Numbered from the stretch's first letter, positions 40,301-55,300 are shown. The stretch is DNA of 64,000 nt from Bubalus kerabau (GCF_029407905.1 NC_073635.1:37067501-37131500), one strand, 5' to 3'. Notes: generated by a model not told the origin, from the letters alone. Made by a program: numbers and translations.

Positions 40301-43300
40301 CCTACTCCAGTATTCTTGCCTGGGAAATCCCATGGACAGAGGAGCCTGACAGGGCTACAATCCACAGGGTTGTAAAGAGTCAGACATGACTGAGTAAACA
40401 CTTTCACTTTTCAACACTTAGAGGCTAGCACATTAGTGTTCAACGCTGGCTGAGTAAATGAATCTCAAAGATGACACATACATCATTGGATACTAATCCT
40501 TTCTAGGTCTTTTAATTCTTAAATATTTTATGTAGCATTAATTTACAGAAAATCATTTTGCCCTTACATTATTTTTCAGCTTTTGAATCAACATTATACT
40601 AAAGATCAATTTTTTTGTTTGATCTAATATTTCTGTCCCTTAGGCCATATCAGACACTAATGGCATGCTGCCATTCTTATAAATACTTACCGTGTTGAAT
40701 CCTCAAATTCAATCTTTCCCATTCTGTTGAACATACAGATGATCTCACTGCAATTCATATTCAACCTAAAATTAAATACTTAGCATAAAAAGTGTTCTAA
40801 TGTAAGTTTATTACTTTCCCTAATAAAAATTAGCTAACATTAAAAACTCTGAAGTAGATGGGGAAACAGTGGAAACAGTGGCTGACTTTATATTTTTGGG
40901 CTTCAAAATCACTGCAGATGGTGACTGCAGCCATGAAATTAAAAGACGCTTACTCCTTGCAAGGAAAGTTATGACCAACCTAGATAGCATATTCAAAAGC
41001 AGAGATATTACTTTGCCAACAAAGGTCCGTCTAGTCAAGGCTATGGTTTTTCCAGTGGTCATGTATGGATATGAAAGTTGGACTGTGAAGAAAGCTGAGC
41101 ACCGAAGAATTGATGCTTTTGAACTGTGGTGTTGGAGTAAACTCTTGAGAGTCCCTTGGACTGCAAGGAGATCCAACCAGTCCATCCTAAAGGAGATCAG
41201 TCCTGGGTGTTCATTGGAAGGACTGATGCTAAAGCTGAAACTCCAATACTTTGGCCACCTCATGAAAAGAGTTGACTCACTGGAAAAGACCCTGATGCTG
41301 GGAGGGATTGGGGGCAGGAGGAGGCGGGGACGACAGAGGATTAGATGGCTGGATGGCATCACCGACTCGATGGACATGAGTTTGAGCGAACTCCGGGAGT
41401 TGGTGATGGATAGGGAGGCCTGGTGTGCTGTGACTCATAGGGTTGCAAAGAGTCGGACACGACTGAGCGACTGAACTGAACTGAAAAACTCTAAAAGAGC
41501 ATTTAAACAACTTTTTAATTCATAAATCACACTTAATTTGGTTGCTAATCTGGGAAATACTTTTGACCCAAATTTTCAATTTATAATTGCTTGTTATTTT
41601 AATAAATATAGGTTCCAATACATATTTATACTTAATTATAAGACTCTTCTGAATTATAGATTACTTTTATATGAATTACAATTACTTACTTGGGAGAGTT
41701 CCTTAGTTTTAGAGAGCTGACTTGTGACAAGTCACTCTCAAATGTTAACTTCAAAGTCCGGATAATCTAGAATCAAAAGAGAAGTATTGCTCATATGTGC
41801 GTTTTGTTTTGTTACAAATACTGTTGAAACAGAGTAAGATTTCAGAGGGAAAACTATACTCTTTAGGTATTTCATTAATGTGCTCAGGGTCTGCTTTTAG
41901 GCAAGCAAAGGGAGGGATGCAAATTTCCCTAAAGAAATTTAAAATCTTTTGGAGATGTGTATTAAGATATAACAACTAATTAATACATGGGATACAGCTA
42001 CATGATCAGGGGAAATTCTGATCACCCTTGTTGTGCGCCTGCACTGCTGTCCTCAAATGTTCTCTCTCTCTTTTTCTGCCCTCATCTTCCTAACGTGGCT
42101 AACTAGGGTGAGGACCAAATTTTACTTTTTTTCACCTCCTAATGTTTCATGTGTAATACACAGGAATAGACTACTACTGTTCTTTTAACTACAGCTAGAT
42201 GGACCCTGGTCAAGTAAGACAGTGCAAAAACTTTAAAAGTTCAAGACTTTGGAAGCAGGTAAACCAAGAGCTTCTATTTTACACCTCAGTTCAAACATCT
42301 GATTATCTATGGGGAATGAGGTACTGAAGATTCCAAGACAATAGAGTAGGATCTATACCTCAAGGGAACAAGACAGAAATTAGCAAAGAGGACTGATGGT
42401 ACCCCTTTCCCAGCAAACAATCTACCAAGAAACATGTTTCTGTTTCTGCCCAACTTGAGGCACAAGAAACACGTTTCTATTTCTGCCCAACTCCAGGCAC
42501 ATGATTAGATGACAGGACAGGGTTGAAGCACCTTGTATCCTGACTCACAGAGTCGGGGGTTGGGAGAAAAACTTAAACAGCATTTTGATAAATTTTTAAG
42601 AGTTGATAGTCATACTTGTCTATAAAAATAGAGTCCTATTTACTTTGCTACTCTTATTTGTTCTTGTTTTTTATTCAAGTGTCCTAGAAACAACTTTCAA
42701 CTTAATATCATCCTACTTGTTCTCAGATGTGTGTTATAAAGACTTTACTGCACCATTTCCCTAAGTGGTAAATAATAATAAAAGGTCAAACAAAGTTATT
42801 AATGTTTATCTTAGAATTTAAATGCCTAAGAATTCTAAATTGATGCCAATAAAGTTAGGATAATCTGAAAAGCAAATTCTTGCAGTTAAGTCTTAGATAT
42901 CATATTCCAAAGCAGGTAAAGTAAGCTACCACAGAAATAATTCACATTACAAACTATTAAAATTACCTGATTTAGGTCACAATATATCCTTAGAGAAGGT
43001 GCAGATTTTAATTCTCTTGCTATCTTCATAGCTGCATCCAAATCACTTTTTTTTGCTTCAATGTAGCTTTTAGTCACTATTATTTTTGATAAATAATTGT
43101 CTGTATTTCTTACTAATTCTTCACACAGGCTCTTCTTCCTTCATTTAAAATTAAGTTGTTTTTCAATATTTCATAAACAATTTTATGAAAGCAAATTTAT
43201 CATAACTCAAAAGTATTGAAGAGGTAATTTCAGTTTCATGAACTTAAATTTTAATATGGTTAATGAGACATTCAACTGAACTGAAATCTATTATAGTTGA

Positions 43301-46300
43301 AAGCTATGTATATGTAACCAGAGAAAAAAGTAACTTTTGTAGAAGAATATAGTTATGTTCCAGATACAGGTGTCACAGAACTGCAGAGGTAAGACAAACC
43401 CTAGACAAATCTACCACTTTTAAAAGTAAGAGAATCCTGGCTATCTTGCAGTCACTTGTGCCATTACAAAGACATATCTGTATTCATTTCTCACGAGGAT
43501 CTATCTGCACAGTTTAAAATTTCATAGGCAGATACATATTACACGAATTTGAAATAAGACTTTAAAATAGACTTCACCAAACCAAAACTCAGATATCAAT
43601 TAACTATAATCTTCAAAGCTATCAGTTATGAAACTGAAGAGTTATTCCTTCATTACTCAAAAATTCCACCTATAGTGGAATTACTTTATTGTACCAAAAA
43701 TTATTGCTCATTTTATTCATCTTGTAAATGAATAAAATGATTTCCTCAAATCAAATCTGGCCTCAAAAAAGTGGAGTTTGCCACACTGAAGAGTAATAAG
43801 AATGTGCCACAGGCTCTGCAAGGACTTCTCTGATAGCTCAGATGGTAAAGAATATGCCTGCAATGCAGGAGACCTGGGTTCAATCCCTGGGTCGGGAAGA
43901 TCCCCTGGAGAAGGGAATGGCAACCCACTCTAGTATTCTTGCCTGGAGAATTCCAAGGGCAGAGAAGCCTGGCAGGCTACAGTCCATGGGGTCAGAAAGA
44001 GTTGGACACAAGTGAATGACTAATATACACACATGCTCTGCAGGTGAAGAAGTATTCAAAAAAATTTTTAGTAATTACATATATAATTTATGAAAATCAT
44101 TTATTTAGGAGATAAATGGTCATTTTGATAAGTTTCAGATGATTCTGCCCAAAATTCATGCCAATGGAGTGATGTTAGCAAAATGGCAGACTAGGAGCCT
44201 TGAAGTCCTTGTTCTTCAATGGTGATGTCAAATGACAGCTAAGAATTGGTTACAATAACCTTCTAGAACTGGAGAATGGACAAAGGTATACAGCAACGAC
44301 ACAAATGTGCAGTGGAAAAAAATCCACATTCTTTATCAGCAGGACATTTCATTTCTTGTCCTTTCCCAGACCTTTCCTCCGTGTGGTGCAGTCCTGGTCT
44401 GGAGGCAGCAGCATACTTCCTGATTCCTTCCCTCCAAAGGGAGCATGCTGCTGCTGCTGCTAAGTCGCTTCAGACGTGTCTGACTCTGTGCGACTTCACA
44501 GACAGCAGCCCACCAGGCTCCCCCGTCCCTGGGATTCTCCAGGCAAGAACACTGGAGTGGGTTGCCATTTCCTTCCCCAGTGCATGAAAGTGAAAAGTGA
44601 AAGTGAAGTTGCTCAGTAGTGTCCGACTCTTCATGACCCCATGGACTGCAGCCTACCAGGCTCCTCCGCCCATGGGAGTTTCCAGGCAAGAGTACTGGAG
44701 TGGGGTGCCACTGCCTTATTTGCAATGTCCTACTTTGTGGCGGGGATGCAGCGGGAGCGAGGAGATGGCGGGGGCGGAAGGGAAGGGGGGCTGCCTGAAG
44801 AACCCTTTCACTTAATTTGGCACTCAGGCAGCAAGAGGAACCAAGACCACCCAAGAAGGTTGCAGAAAGGTTCCTCAAGCATACATGTTAGGCCACATGT
44901 TAGGTCAAAAAAAACAAGTTTTAATACTTTTAAAAGACAATGTAAAATATCCTTTCTGAACACAAAGGAATGAAAACTAGAACTCAGTAACAGAAGGAAA
45001 CTGGAAATTCCACAAATATGTGGAAATTAAAGAACATACTCCTAAACACAAATAGATCAAAGAAAAGTAACACAAGGAGAGTATTTTGAGACAAATGAAA
45101 ATGAAAAATCAAAATGTCAAAATTTATGGGATGCAATTAAATATTGGATCTGAGAGAGAAATAAATATATAGCTGTAAGTACATTAAAAAAGGCATCGCA
45201 AAAAAAAAAAAGGGCATCACAAACCAACGACCTAATTTTACACCTTTGCTGTTGTTCAGTCGCTAAGTCATGTCCGACTCTTTACGACCCCATGCGCTGC
45301 AACACACCATGCTTCCCTGTCCTTCACTATCTCCCAGAGTTTGCTCAAATTCATTTTATTGAGTCAGTGATGCTATCTAACATCTCACCCTTTGCCACCC
45401 TCTTCTTCTTCTGCCTTCAATCTTTATGTTTACACCTTAGGGAACCAGAAAATAACAAACTAAACCCAAAGCTGGCAGAAGGAAGAAATAATAGGATTAG
45501 AGCAGAAATAAGTAAATAGCTAGGCAAAAATAAAGAAAAATCAATGAAACCAAAAGATGGTTCTTTGAGATTAAAATTCACCAATTTTAGATACACTGCC
45601 TAGAAAAACAAGAAAAGAATCAATTTACTAAAATGAAAAATAAAGTAGGCATTCAGCTCAGTTCAGTTGCTCAGTCATGTCCGACACTTTGTGACCCCAT
45701 GAACCGCAGCACGCCAGGTCTCCCTGTCCATCACCAATTCCCGGAGTCCACTCAAACCCATGTCCATTGTGTCAGTGATGCCATCCAACCAGTTCATCCT
45801 CTGTCATCCCCCTCTCCTGCCCTCAATCTTTCCCAGCATCAGGGTCTTTTCAAATGAGTCTGCTCTTTGCATTAGGTGGCCAAAATACTGGAGTTTCAGC
45901 TTCAACATCAGTCCTTCCAATGAACACCCAGGACTGATCTCCTTTAGGATGGACTGGTTGGATCTCCTTGCAGTCTAAGGGACTCAAGAGTTTACTCCAA
46001 CACCACAGTTCAAAAGCATCAATTCTTCGGCGCTCAGCTTTCTTTATAGTCCAACTCTCACATCCATACATGACTACTTGAAAACCTTAGCCTTGACTAG
46101 ACGGACCTTTGTTGGCAAAGTAATGTCTCTGCTTCTGAATACGCTGTCTAGGTTGGTCATAACTTTTCTTGCAAGGAGTAAGCGTCTTTTAATTTCATGG
46201 CTGCAGTCACCATCTGTAGTGATTTTGGAGACCAGAAAAATAAAGTCAGCCACTGTTTCCACTGTTTCCCCATCTATTTGCCATGAAGTGAAGGACTGGA

Positions 46301-49300
46301 TGTTATGATCTTAGTTTTCTGAATGCTGAGCTTTAAGCCAACTTTTTCACTCTCCTCTTTCACTTTCATCAAGAGGCTCTTTAGTTCTTCTTCACTTTCT
46401 GCCATAAGGGTGGTGTCATCTGCATATCTAAGGTTATTGATATTTCTCCTGGCAATCTGGATTCCAGCTTGTGCTTCTTCCAGCCCAGCATTTCTCATGA
46501 TGTACTCTGCATATAAGTTAAATAAGCCGGGTGACAATATACAGCCTTGATGTACTCCTTTTCCTATTTTGAACCAGTCTGTTGTTCCATGTTCTGTTCT
46601 AACTGTTGCTTCCTGACCTGCATACAGATTTCTCAGGAGGCAGGTCAGGTGGTCTGGTATTCCCATCTCTTGAACTATTTCCCACAGTTTGTGGTGATCC
46701 ACACCGTCAAAGGTTTTGGCATAGTCAGTAAAGCAGAAATAGATGTTTTTCTGGAACTCTCTTGCTCTTTTGATGATCCAGCAGATGTTGGCAATTTGAT
46801 CTCTGGTTCCTCTGCCCTTTCTAAAAACCAGCTTGAACATCTGGAAGTTCATGGTTCACGTATTGCTGAAGCCTGGCTTGGAGAATTTTGAGCTTTACTT
46901 TGCTAGAATGTGAGATGAGTGCAATTGTGCAGTAGTTTCAGCATTGTTTGGCGTTGCCTTTCTTTGGGATTGGAATGAAAACTGACCTTTTCCAGTCCTG
47001 TGGCCACTGCTGAGTTTTCCAAATTTGCTGGCATACTGAGTGCAGCACTTTCACAGCATCATCTTTTAGGATTTGAAATAGCTCAAGTGGAATTCCATCA
47101 CCTCCACTAGTTTTGTTCATAGGCATAGGATAATCAATTTTACAGAAACTAAAAAAATTTGAAGGCAATGCTATGAATAACTATGCCAAGAAATTGGATA
47201 ACCTAGATGAAGTGGACAAATAACTACAAACACACCACCTACCAACACTGAATTATGAAGAAATAGAAAATCTGAGCAGATCAATAAAAAGTAACAAGAT
47301 TGAATTAGTAATCAAAAGCTTCCCCCACAGAAAAACCCAGACCAGAGGACTTCACTGGTAAATTATACCAAAAATTCAAAGAAAATATAAATAAATAAAA
47401 TCAATTCCCCTCCAAAATACTGAAGAGCCATAGGAAACACTTTGCAATTTATTCTGAGACCAGCATCACCTTCATACCAAAGCCATAAGAAAACACTACC
47501 AGAAAACTATTGATCAGTGTCTCTTACGAGCATTAAGTCAAAATCCTCAACAAAATACTAGCAAATTCAATCAGCAGAACAGATGAAAGAATAATACATC
47601 ATGCCAAGTGGGATTTATTCCTGAAATGAAGTATAAGTACCAATTAATGTTATATAGCATATTAACAGAAAGAAGAAAACCCCCCACAAGATCCTCTCAA
47701 ATTATAGAGAAAAAGGATATGACAGTCTCAACACCCTATGAGGATAAAAATACTCCAACGAGGAATTGAGGAAAACTACACCAACGTATAAAACTTACAT
47801 AAGAAAAACCCACAGCTAACATTACACTAGATGATGAAAGACTGACAGCTTTTCTTCTAAGGACGGTAGTAAGAAAAGGGTGTGAGAGTTTACCACTGCT
47901 ATTTAATATACTATTTTAAGTTCTAGCCAGAATAATTAGTTAAAAAAAGACATAAAAGCCACCCAAATTGACAAAAAGTAAGAAAGTGATGTCTTTTTGC
48001 AGATGACATGATCTTATACGTAAGAAAGAAAGAGAAGAAAGTGAAGTCGCTCAGTTGTGTCCGACTCTTTGTGACCCCATGGACTACATCCTACCAGGCT
48101 CCTCTGTCCATTGGATTTTCCAGGCAAGAATACTAGAGTGGGTTGCCATTTCCTTCTCCAGGAGATCTTCCCGACCCAGAGACTGAACCCAGGTCTTCCG
48201 CATTGTAGGCAGACATTTTACTGTCTAAGCCACCAGAGAAGTCTTATAGGTAAAGATGTCACAATAGTAGTAGGGCTAATAAATAAATGCAGCAAAGATA
48301 CAGGATACAAAATGAACACACAAAAAATCAGATACATTTCTACATACTAAGAGTGAACAGTCTGAAAAGGCAATTGACAATTCATTTTATGAAAGAATAA
48401 AAAGAAGACTGGACTCAGGAATAAACGTAACTGAGGCTGCAACAGACTTGTACATTTGCTGTATACTACATAACATTGCTGGAATTAATGAAGCCAAAAT
48501 AAATGGAAAGATCTCTTATAATCATGAACTGGAAGACTTAATATTTGTTAAGATATCATTACTCAAAGCAATTTACAATTTAAAGCCATCCACTTCAAAA
48601 TTCCAATGATGCTTCATGCAAAACAGAAAAACCCATCCTAAAAGTCACAGGAGATCTCAAGGGACCCCAAACTTCCACAACAATCTTGAGAAAGAACAAA
48701 GTTGGAGAGCTTACACATCCTGATTTCAAAATTTGCTACAAAGCCACAGTAATTAAAACACTGTCCTACTGCCACAAGAACAGACAGATGGACCAATGGA
48801 AGAGAATAGAGAGCCCAGAAATAAATCTTCACAAACATGGTCACTGAGTTTTGACAGGAGTCCCAAGACCATTCAATGGAGAAAAGAGCCATCTTTCCAA
48901 CAAATGGTGCTGGGAAAACTGGATATCCATATGGTAAAGAATGAAGCTGGACCCTTCCTTTACACTATATACAAAAATTAGCTTAAAATGCCTCAAAGAT
49001 CTATATGTAAAAGCTAAAACTGTAAAACTCTTAGAAGAAAACACAGTTGGATAAAGTTTCATGATTGAAGATTTGGCAACAATTTCTTGGCGACACCAAA
49101 ACACAGGCAACAAAAGAGAAAATAGATAAATTGGACTTCACAAATTAAAAACATGTTTGGATCAAAGAATGCTATCAAGAGAGTGAAAAGGAGGGATTTG
49201 CCTGGTGGTCCAAGGCTAAGACTCCAAATGCAGGAGACCTGGGTTCAATCTCTGGTTGGGGAACTAGATCCCACATGCCACAACTAAGACCTGGCATAGC

Positions 49301-52300
49301 TAAATAATTTAGTTCAACAATAACAACAGACAACCTACGGACTTGAAGAAAATATTTGCAAACTACGTGACCAACAAAGGCTTAATTTCTAAAACATACA
49401 AACAGCTTATACAGCTCAAAAAAAAATTAAAAAATGGGCAAAAGACCTAAACTGACATTTCTCCAAAGAAGACCATTACTCAGATGGTCAACAGGCACAT
49501 GAAAAGATATCCAACATCACAAATTATTAGAAAAATGGAAATCAAAACTACAATGAGGTATCCCACTTCCCACAAATAAGAATGGTCACCACCAAAAAGT
49601 CTACAAATAAATGCTAGACAGTGTGTGGAGAAAAGGGAGCCCTCCTATACTGTCAGTGGGAAAGGAAACTTGGTGCATTCACTATGGAGAACAGTATGAA
49701 GGTTCTATAAAAAACTAAAAACAGTAACCATACGATCCAGCAATCCAATTCCCAGGCACATATCCAGAAAAGATGAAAACTCTAAAACTCAATACATGCA
49801 CTTCAATGTTCAAAGTACTCAAAGTAGCAATATTTACATTAGCCAAGACAAGGAAATAACTTAAATGGATAAAAAAGATGTGATATATGTATATGATGGA
49901 ATATGACTCAGCCATAAAAAAGTATGAATCAATGCCATTTGCAGCAACATGGATAGACCTAGAGAATATTATACTTACTAAAGTCAGACAAAGAAAGACA
50001 AGTGTCATATATCACTTCTATGTGGAATATAAATGAACTTACTTACAAGTCAGAAACAGACCCATAGACATTTAAGGGTAGAAGGGACAAATTAAGCATT
50101 TTGGATTAACATATACACACTGGTATATATAAAGAAGATAAAAAACAAGGACATACTGTACAGCACAGGGAATTATATGCAATATCTTGTAATAACCTAT
50201 AATGAAAAAGAATATGTATAACTGAATCATTCTGCTGTACACCTGAAACTAATACTGTAATTCAAATGCAATTCAAATTCAAACTAATACTGTATTTCAA
50301 TAAAAAAATTTTAAACCACAAACAAAAGGCAAGCCACAGGAAGAAGAGAAAATATATGAAAACGATACATCTCATAAGGACTGATATCCATAATGTATAA
50401 AGAACGACTACCCCATCAATAACAAAATAAACACTACAAAAATGGGCAAAGGACTGGAATACATATTTCTCCAGAGAAAATACATAAATGGTCAACTAAT
50501 AAGCACATGAAAAGATGTGCTCCACAATACTAGCTATCATGGAAATGTAAATCAAATCCAAAATGAGATACCACTTCACATCCTCAAAATGGTTATTCTT
50601 TTCAAAAAAAAAATTAAATGTTGGTGAGGATGTGGAGAAACTGGAACCTTTGAGCATTGCTGGTGGAAAAGTAACATGTGTGGCCATCACAGAACACAAT
50701 TTGGTAGTCCTTAAAAAGTTAAACATAAAATTATTGTATGCCACTAAACTATACATTTTTAAATTTCAATTTTATTGGACTATATTTGATTTTCAATGTT
50801 ATATTAATATTAGTTTAATATTATTAACCAATATTAATATTAGTTTCAGGTATACAGCAAAGTGATTCAGTTATACATATAATCTTTTTTTTAGATTCTT
50901 TTCTCATATAGGTTATCACAGAATACTGAATACATTTCTCTGTACTATACAGTAGTTTCTTATTTATCTTATATATAATAGTGTATGTTCATCTCAAACT
51001 TCTAATTCATCCCTCCCCCCACCACTAAACTGTATACTCTTAAACAGTTAAAAAGGTAAACTTTATGATGTATATTTACCACTATTAAAAACATTTAAAA
51101 TGCATGCACATGACTTATCACCTTTAAACTCCAATACTTTGGCCACCTGATGCGAAGAACTGACTGACTCATTGGAAAAGACCCTGATGCTGGGAAAGAT
51201 TGAAGGCAGGAGGAGAAGAGGACAACAGAGGATGAAATGGCTGGATGGCATCACTGACCCGATGGACATGAGCTTCAGCAAACTCCAAGAGTTGGTGATG
51301 GACAAGGGAAGCCTGACATGCTGCAGTCCACGGGGTCACAAAGAGTTGGACATGACTGAGCAACTGAACTGAACTGACCTATCACTTAGATACTATAAAC
51401 ACCAAATGTGAGATACCATAAATATCAAGGAATAAAGAATATCAACTGATTCATTCAGAGTGATGAACCTGAGTTCTGGGCATTCCAATTAGAAATTTAA
51501 AAAAGAAACAAGAGTCAAATAGACAAGCACCATTCCTAAATACCAATTTATCACAACTTTTATGAGTCTGTTTCTTAAAATGCAAAATGTGATTAAAGTT
51601 TACTTGAGATCATATATATCAACATTTTAAAAAAGGATGGATATGTAACAGTATGGTATGTTTTTATTTATTTATTTTTTATTTATTTATTTTTAAATTT
51701 TATTTTTTTAAACTTTACATAATTGTATTGGTATGTTTTTAAAAAAATCATTATTATTTGCTCTTGAAGCAAATAAACACATAAAAAAATGATGGCATTA
51801 TGTACATGAAAATATATGTTTGCATTTTCCCAAGAATGCTGAATTCTACAACAGGATTCAGAAACAGACAGCATTTTTCTGTGCTAACTGCTTTAAGAAA
51901 GAAATTATTTAACAGCTTTGGGAACAGAAGGCAAATAGCCTAAATAAATAAATTTTCTTCATTTCGAAGCTGTAAACATCAGCCTGTAAGGGAACCACCC
52001 ATTACCTTCTAAACTTGTTTAAAATCTACTAATTTTTTTCAATCTATGCAGAGAAATAAAATGACAAGTTGATATTAAAAGCTTCAGTTGCACTGAGTCT
52101 ATATTTTTAACTTCTTACCTGGAATCAAGAGAAGTGAAAAGCTGATCAAACTGCTTCTCCAGAACCTCTTTAAGACAGACTGTCTCCTCTTTTGTTTGAC
52201 TGTGTATGTGTTCAAGCATCTGGGAAAAAGATAATACAAAGACCTAATTTGGTATTTTTATTTTGTGGGAATTGTGTTATTCAACATAATTTTGAAAAGT

Positions 52301-55300
52301 AAAAGGTACTTTTTGGACTCTCTTCAAAATAACAACAGAAGAGATCAGATGATAAAAATGGGAAAAATCACATGGTTAAACTTTAAATCTTTGTTCTTGT
52401 CAGCAAAATCACATCTTTGTTAGTACTTCGTACTGATAAAATTAGCAAAAAGGACTAGAAAACCCACTAAGTTTTCTTAACTTCTCATCACTTTTACTCA
52501 GTACAGGAAATGGATCATTTTGGATAACTAAGTTTCTCTCTGGCAGGATTCCTTAAATTTATAAAAACTTAAAATATAACATTAGGGGCTTCACTGGTGG
52601 TCCAGTGGCTAAGATTCTGCACTCCCAATACATGGGGGCATGGGTTCGATCCCTGGTCAGGGGACTAAGATCCTGCATGCCACACACTAAGGACCAAAAA
52701 AACCTATATATATATATATATGCACACACACATATTTTAATTAAAATGTTAACTATTCCACAAATTTCCTTGTATTTTAAACAAAGACTCATTGCTTGAG
52801 ATCTGTGACCTTTTTTTCTTTTAATCTTTCCTTTTTGAAATGGTAATGTCTATCCCATGCCTGCTCAACAAATGCATTAATATTTTAGAAGTAGATAATT
52901 TACTAGTTTCACACATTCACAGCTGGAGAGGAATTTTGCCCCAGCACGAGTCATACCCTGAATCTCACCCATACCTGATTTAGGAGATACTTAGATGAGA
53001 TTTTTGACTTAGATTTGATGCCAAAATTGGTTAAAAATTTGGGGGATATGAGATGCAGTAAATGTATTCTGCAAATACATATGTTGAACTCTTAAATTCT
53101 ATGTTAGCTACAATCTTTTGAATGCCTTGGTGGTGAATTTGCTGTTGGTAGGTGCAAGGAGCTTGTTCTCTGTCAGTAAATGAGGGAAGTCTCTCTCTTG
53201 GGTTGATGGGCCAAGCAAGAAAAGAACCTAAAACTCTGTGTACAGTATACAGCCAAATAATGAGCAGTATCAGAATAGTGATCTGCAATGCTTCCAAGAC
53301 AAAAAATTCAGCTCACAGCAAACAGAAATTATAGCTCCTTAACAGAGCTTCAATTTCAGCAGGCTGCCAACACAAATGGTATGAAGCTACTCCTGGGAGG
53401 CCATGAGTTTTCCATTCTTTATGTTTCTCTCTCACTGGATTATCATATGTAAGCTCTACTACCTTCAGTGATATACATTAAAAGGGAACATGTCTTAATT
53501 CAGGATACAGTGTAATCATACAGAAAGCTTACTTTTACAGCAATACTTAATTGTTCAAAATTTTGGCCTGCTATCTTCAATGCTTCATCAATCTCTTCCA
53601 CCGTTTTACTTTCCTAAGAAGGGAGAGAGGAATCACATACAAATACAAAATATAAAAACAGATGCTTAGATAGACTGTAACAGTTGCAAAAACATCAAGC
53701 TACCATTTTGTTTACAAAAGCAACCTAGATCCATTACAGCAATCTGAAAACATGCAACAATGAACATTTTAGAGTTCTGCTGATCGTATTCCAGATTTTT
53801 TTTTTTAGGTATCTTTCTGAAAAAATGGGATTATGTCCTATAACCATTTTGCAAGTCAAAACTACCTGAAAAAAATGATCATGATCATAAATAATACATG
53901 TAAACAGTAATAGTTTTTAAGAAAATGAAGATTATAATCAGGCTATGTTAAGATTTAAACACTGGGGACTTCCCTGCTGCTCCAGTGGTTGGGAGTCCAT
54001 GTTACCAATGCAGGGGGTGAGGGTTTGGTCCCTGGTTGGGGAACTAAGATTCCGTATGCCGGGTGGCATGGCCAGAAAAGAAAAAAAAAAAAAAAAAACA
54101 ACACTAAAATTAACGTACAGAAATTCCTTGATAAAAACAAAAGAAAATTCTTAGGGGAAAAAAAAAAGATTTAAACACAGAAGACAGTGCTCTTTCCTCC
54201 CCCAGCCCACCAATAATCTCCTTAACAAAACGACTTAATATTGTACTCAACAGCACTTTGGAATTTGTTCTGTTTCTAACCTTCAATTAAAAGAATATAT
54301 TATTTAAAGTTATCAAAAGCCATAACTGATAAAATTCAATCTTCCAACATGAATTACATCATCATCAGTAAGTGCCACTAGGTCTTTTAGTTGCCATTAA
54401 AATAACTGGAAAATCATACTTAGAATCTGGAAACTTGTATCTTATACAAGTTTCATAAAACCTGAATTCAGTAACTAGGTTCAAAGGGAATACAAGTAAA
54501 TATCAAGAGCACTAACAGCTGATCAAAGGCAGAATGTGTTGACTTGGAAAGAAAACAAATGTTGAGGCACAGTTTAAAATAAAATAAGAGACTGAAGCAA
54601 GGAGTGAAGGTTTACCTTTAAACTTCCCAAAAGAATCTGAATTATAGGACCCTTGAGAGCACAGGAAAGTCAAGCTACTAGAGAAAAGTAAAAATGCTTG
54701 GCCTTATCTCACTTCATGAATTACATTTTTCATACCTCTATTACAGCTGATGGGTTCAAAACAGTCCTGGGTGTGGAGGCTGAATGTTCTAAACTAACAG
54801 TTTGTTGATGAGCAGACTTTTCAAAGTCCTGAGAACAATTCCTCATCCTGGAAAATGTCAAGTATATTATTTTAAGTATCAACATTAATATAATGGTTTT
54901 AATCTTCTATTTTGATTTTTACCCTCTATTAAAAATAATTCTTATGATGACTTACAAGGACATTTACAATGAATTCTCAATTATCTGTGAAAAGCAAAGA
55001 GAGGAAAATCATGACTAGACATGTTTTCATATAAAAGCTAACTTAATCAAGAATTCAACTTCTTAACCAACGCCTGAAAATAATAGCTTATAATATAAAT
55101 TGGGCTTTCTTAATCCTTTCTCCTTCCCTGATTTTTTTTTGGTAGAGATATTGATAATCACTCAACTGTCTTAAGCTCAATTAAAGTAAGTAAGTATACA
55201 AACAAATGCCAGCTATTAAAAAATGTACTTATAGACCTGGCTAATGAGGTAATAAATTTACTAGGTAATTTCAAATGAAAAGCAAGCTGCATTTCTTGTC

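Larger units (their letters stand above)
44170..50330 (+). mobile_element. Old L1 (5' end to 3' end remnants) with nested BovB and SINEs
   Basis: 44170 has an L1 5'-end-like phrase (aaaatggcagactaggag). ORF2-like sequence runs 44880-45640, resumes at 47120-48030 and 48250-49190, and the 3' end lies at 49320-50330 (gaatatgactcagccataaa; caatatcttgtaataaccta). Interrupted by BOV-A2 (44444), BovB pieces (45245; 45653-47119), BovA (48030) and CHR (49193). No open frame survives. It may be more than one L1 copy. Confidence 0.65.

Noticed and set aside
44336..44878. 180-codon open frame on the minus strand
   Set aside because: Crosses a BOV-A2 SINE and old L1; chance open frame without splice or protein support.
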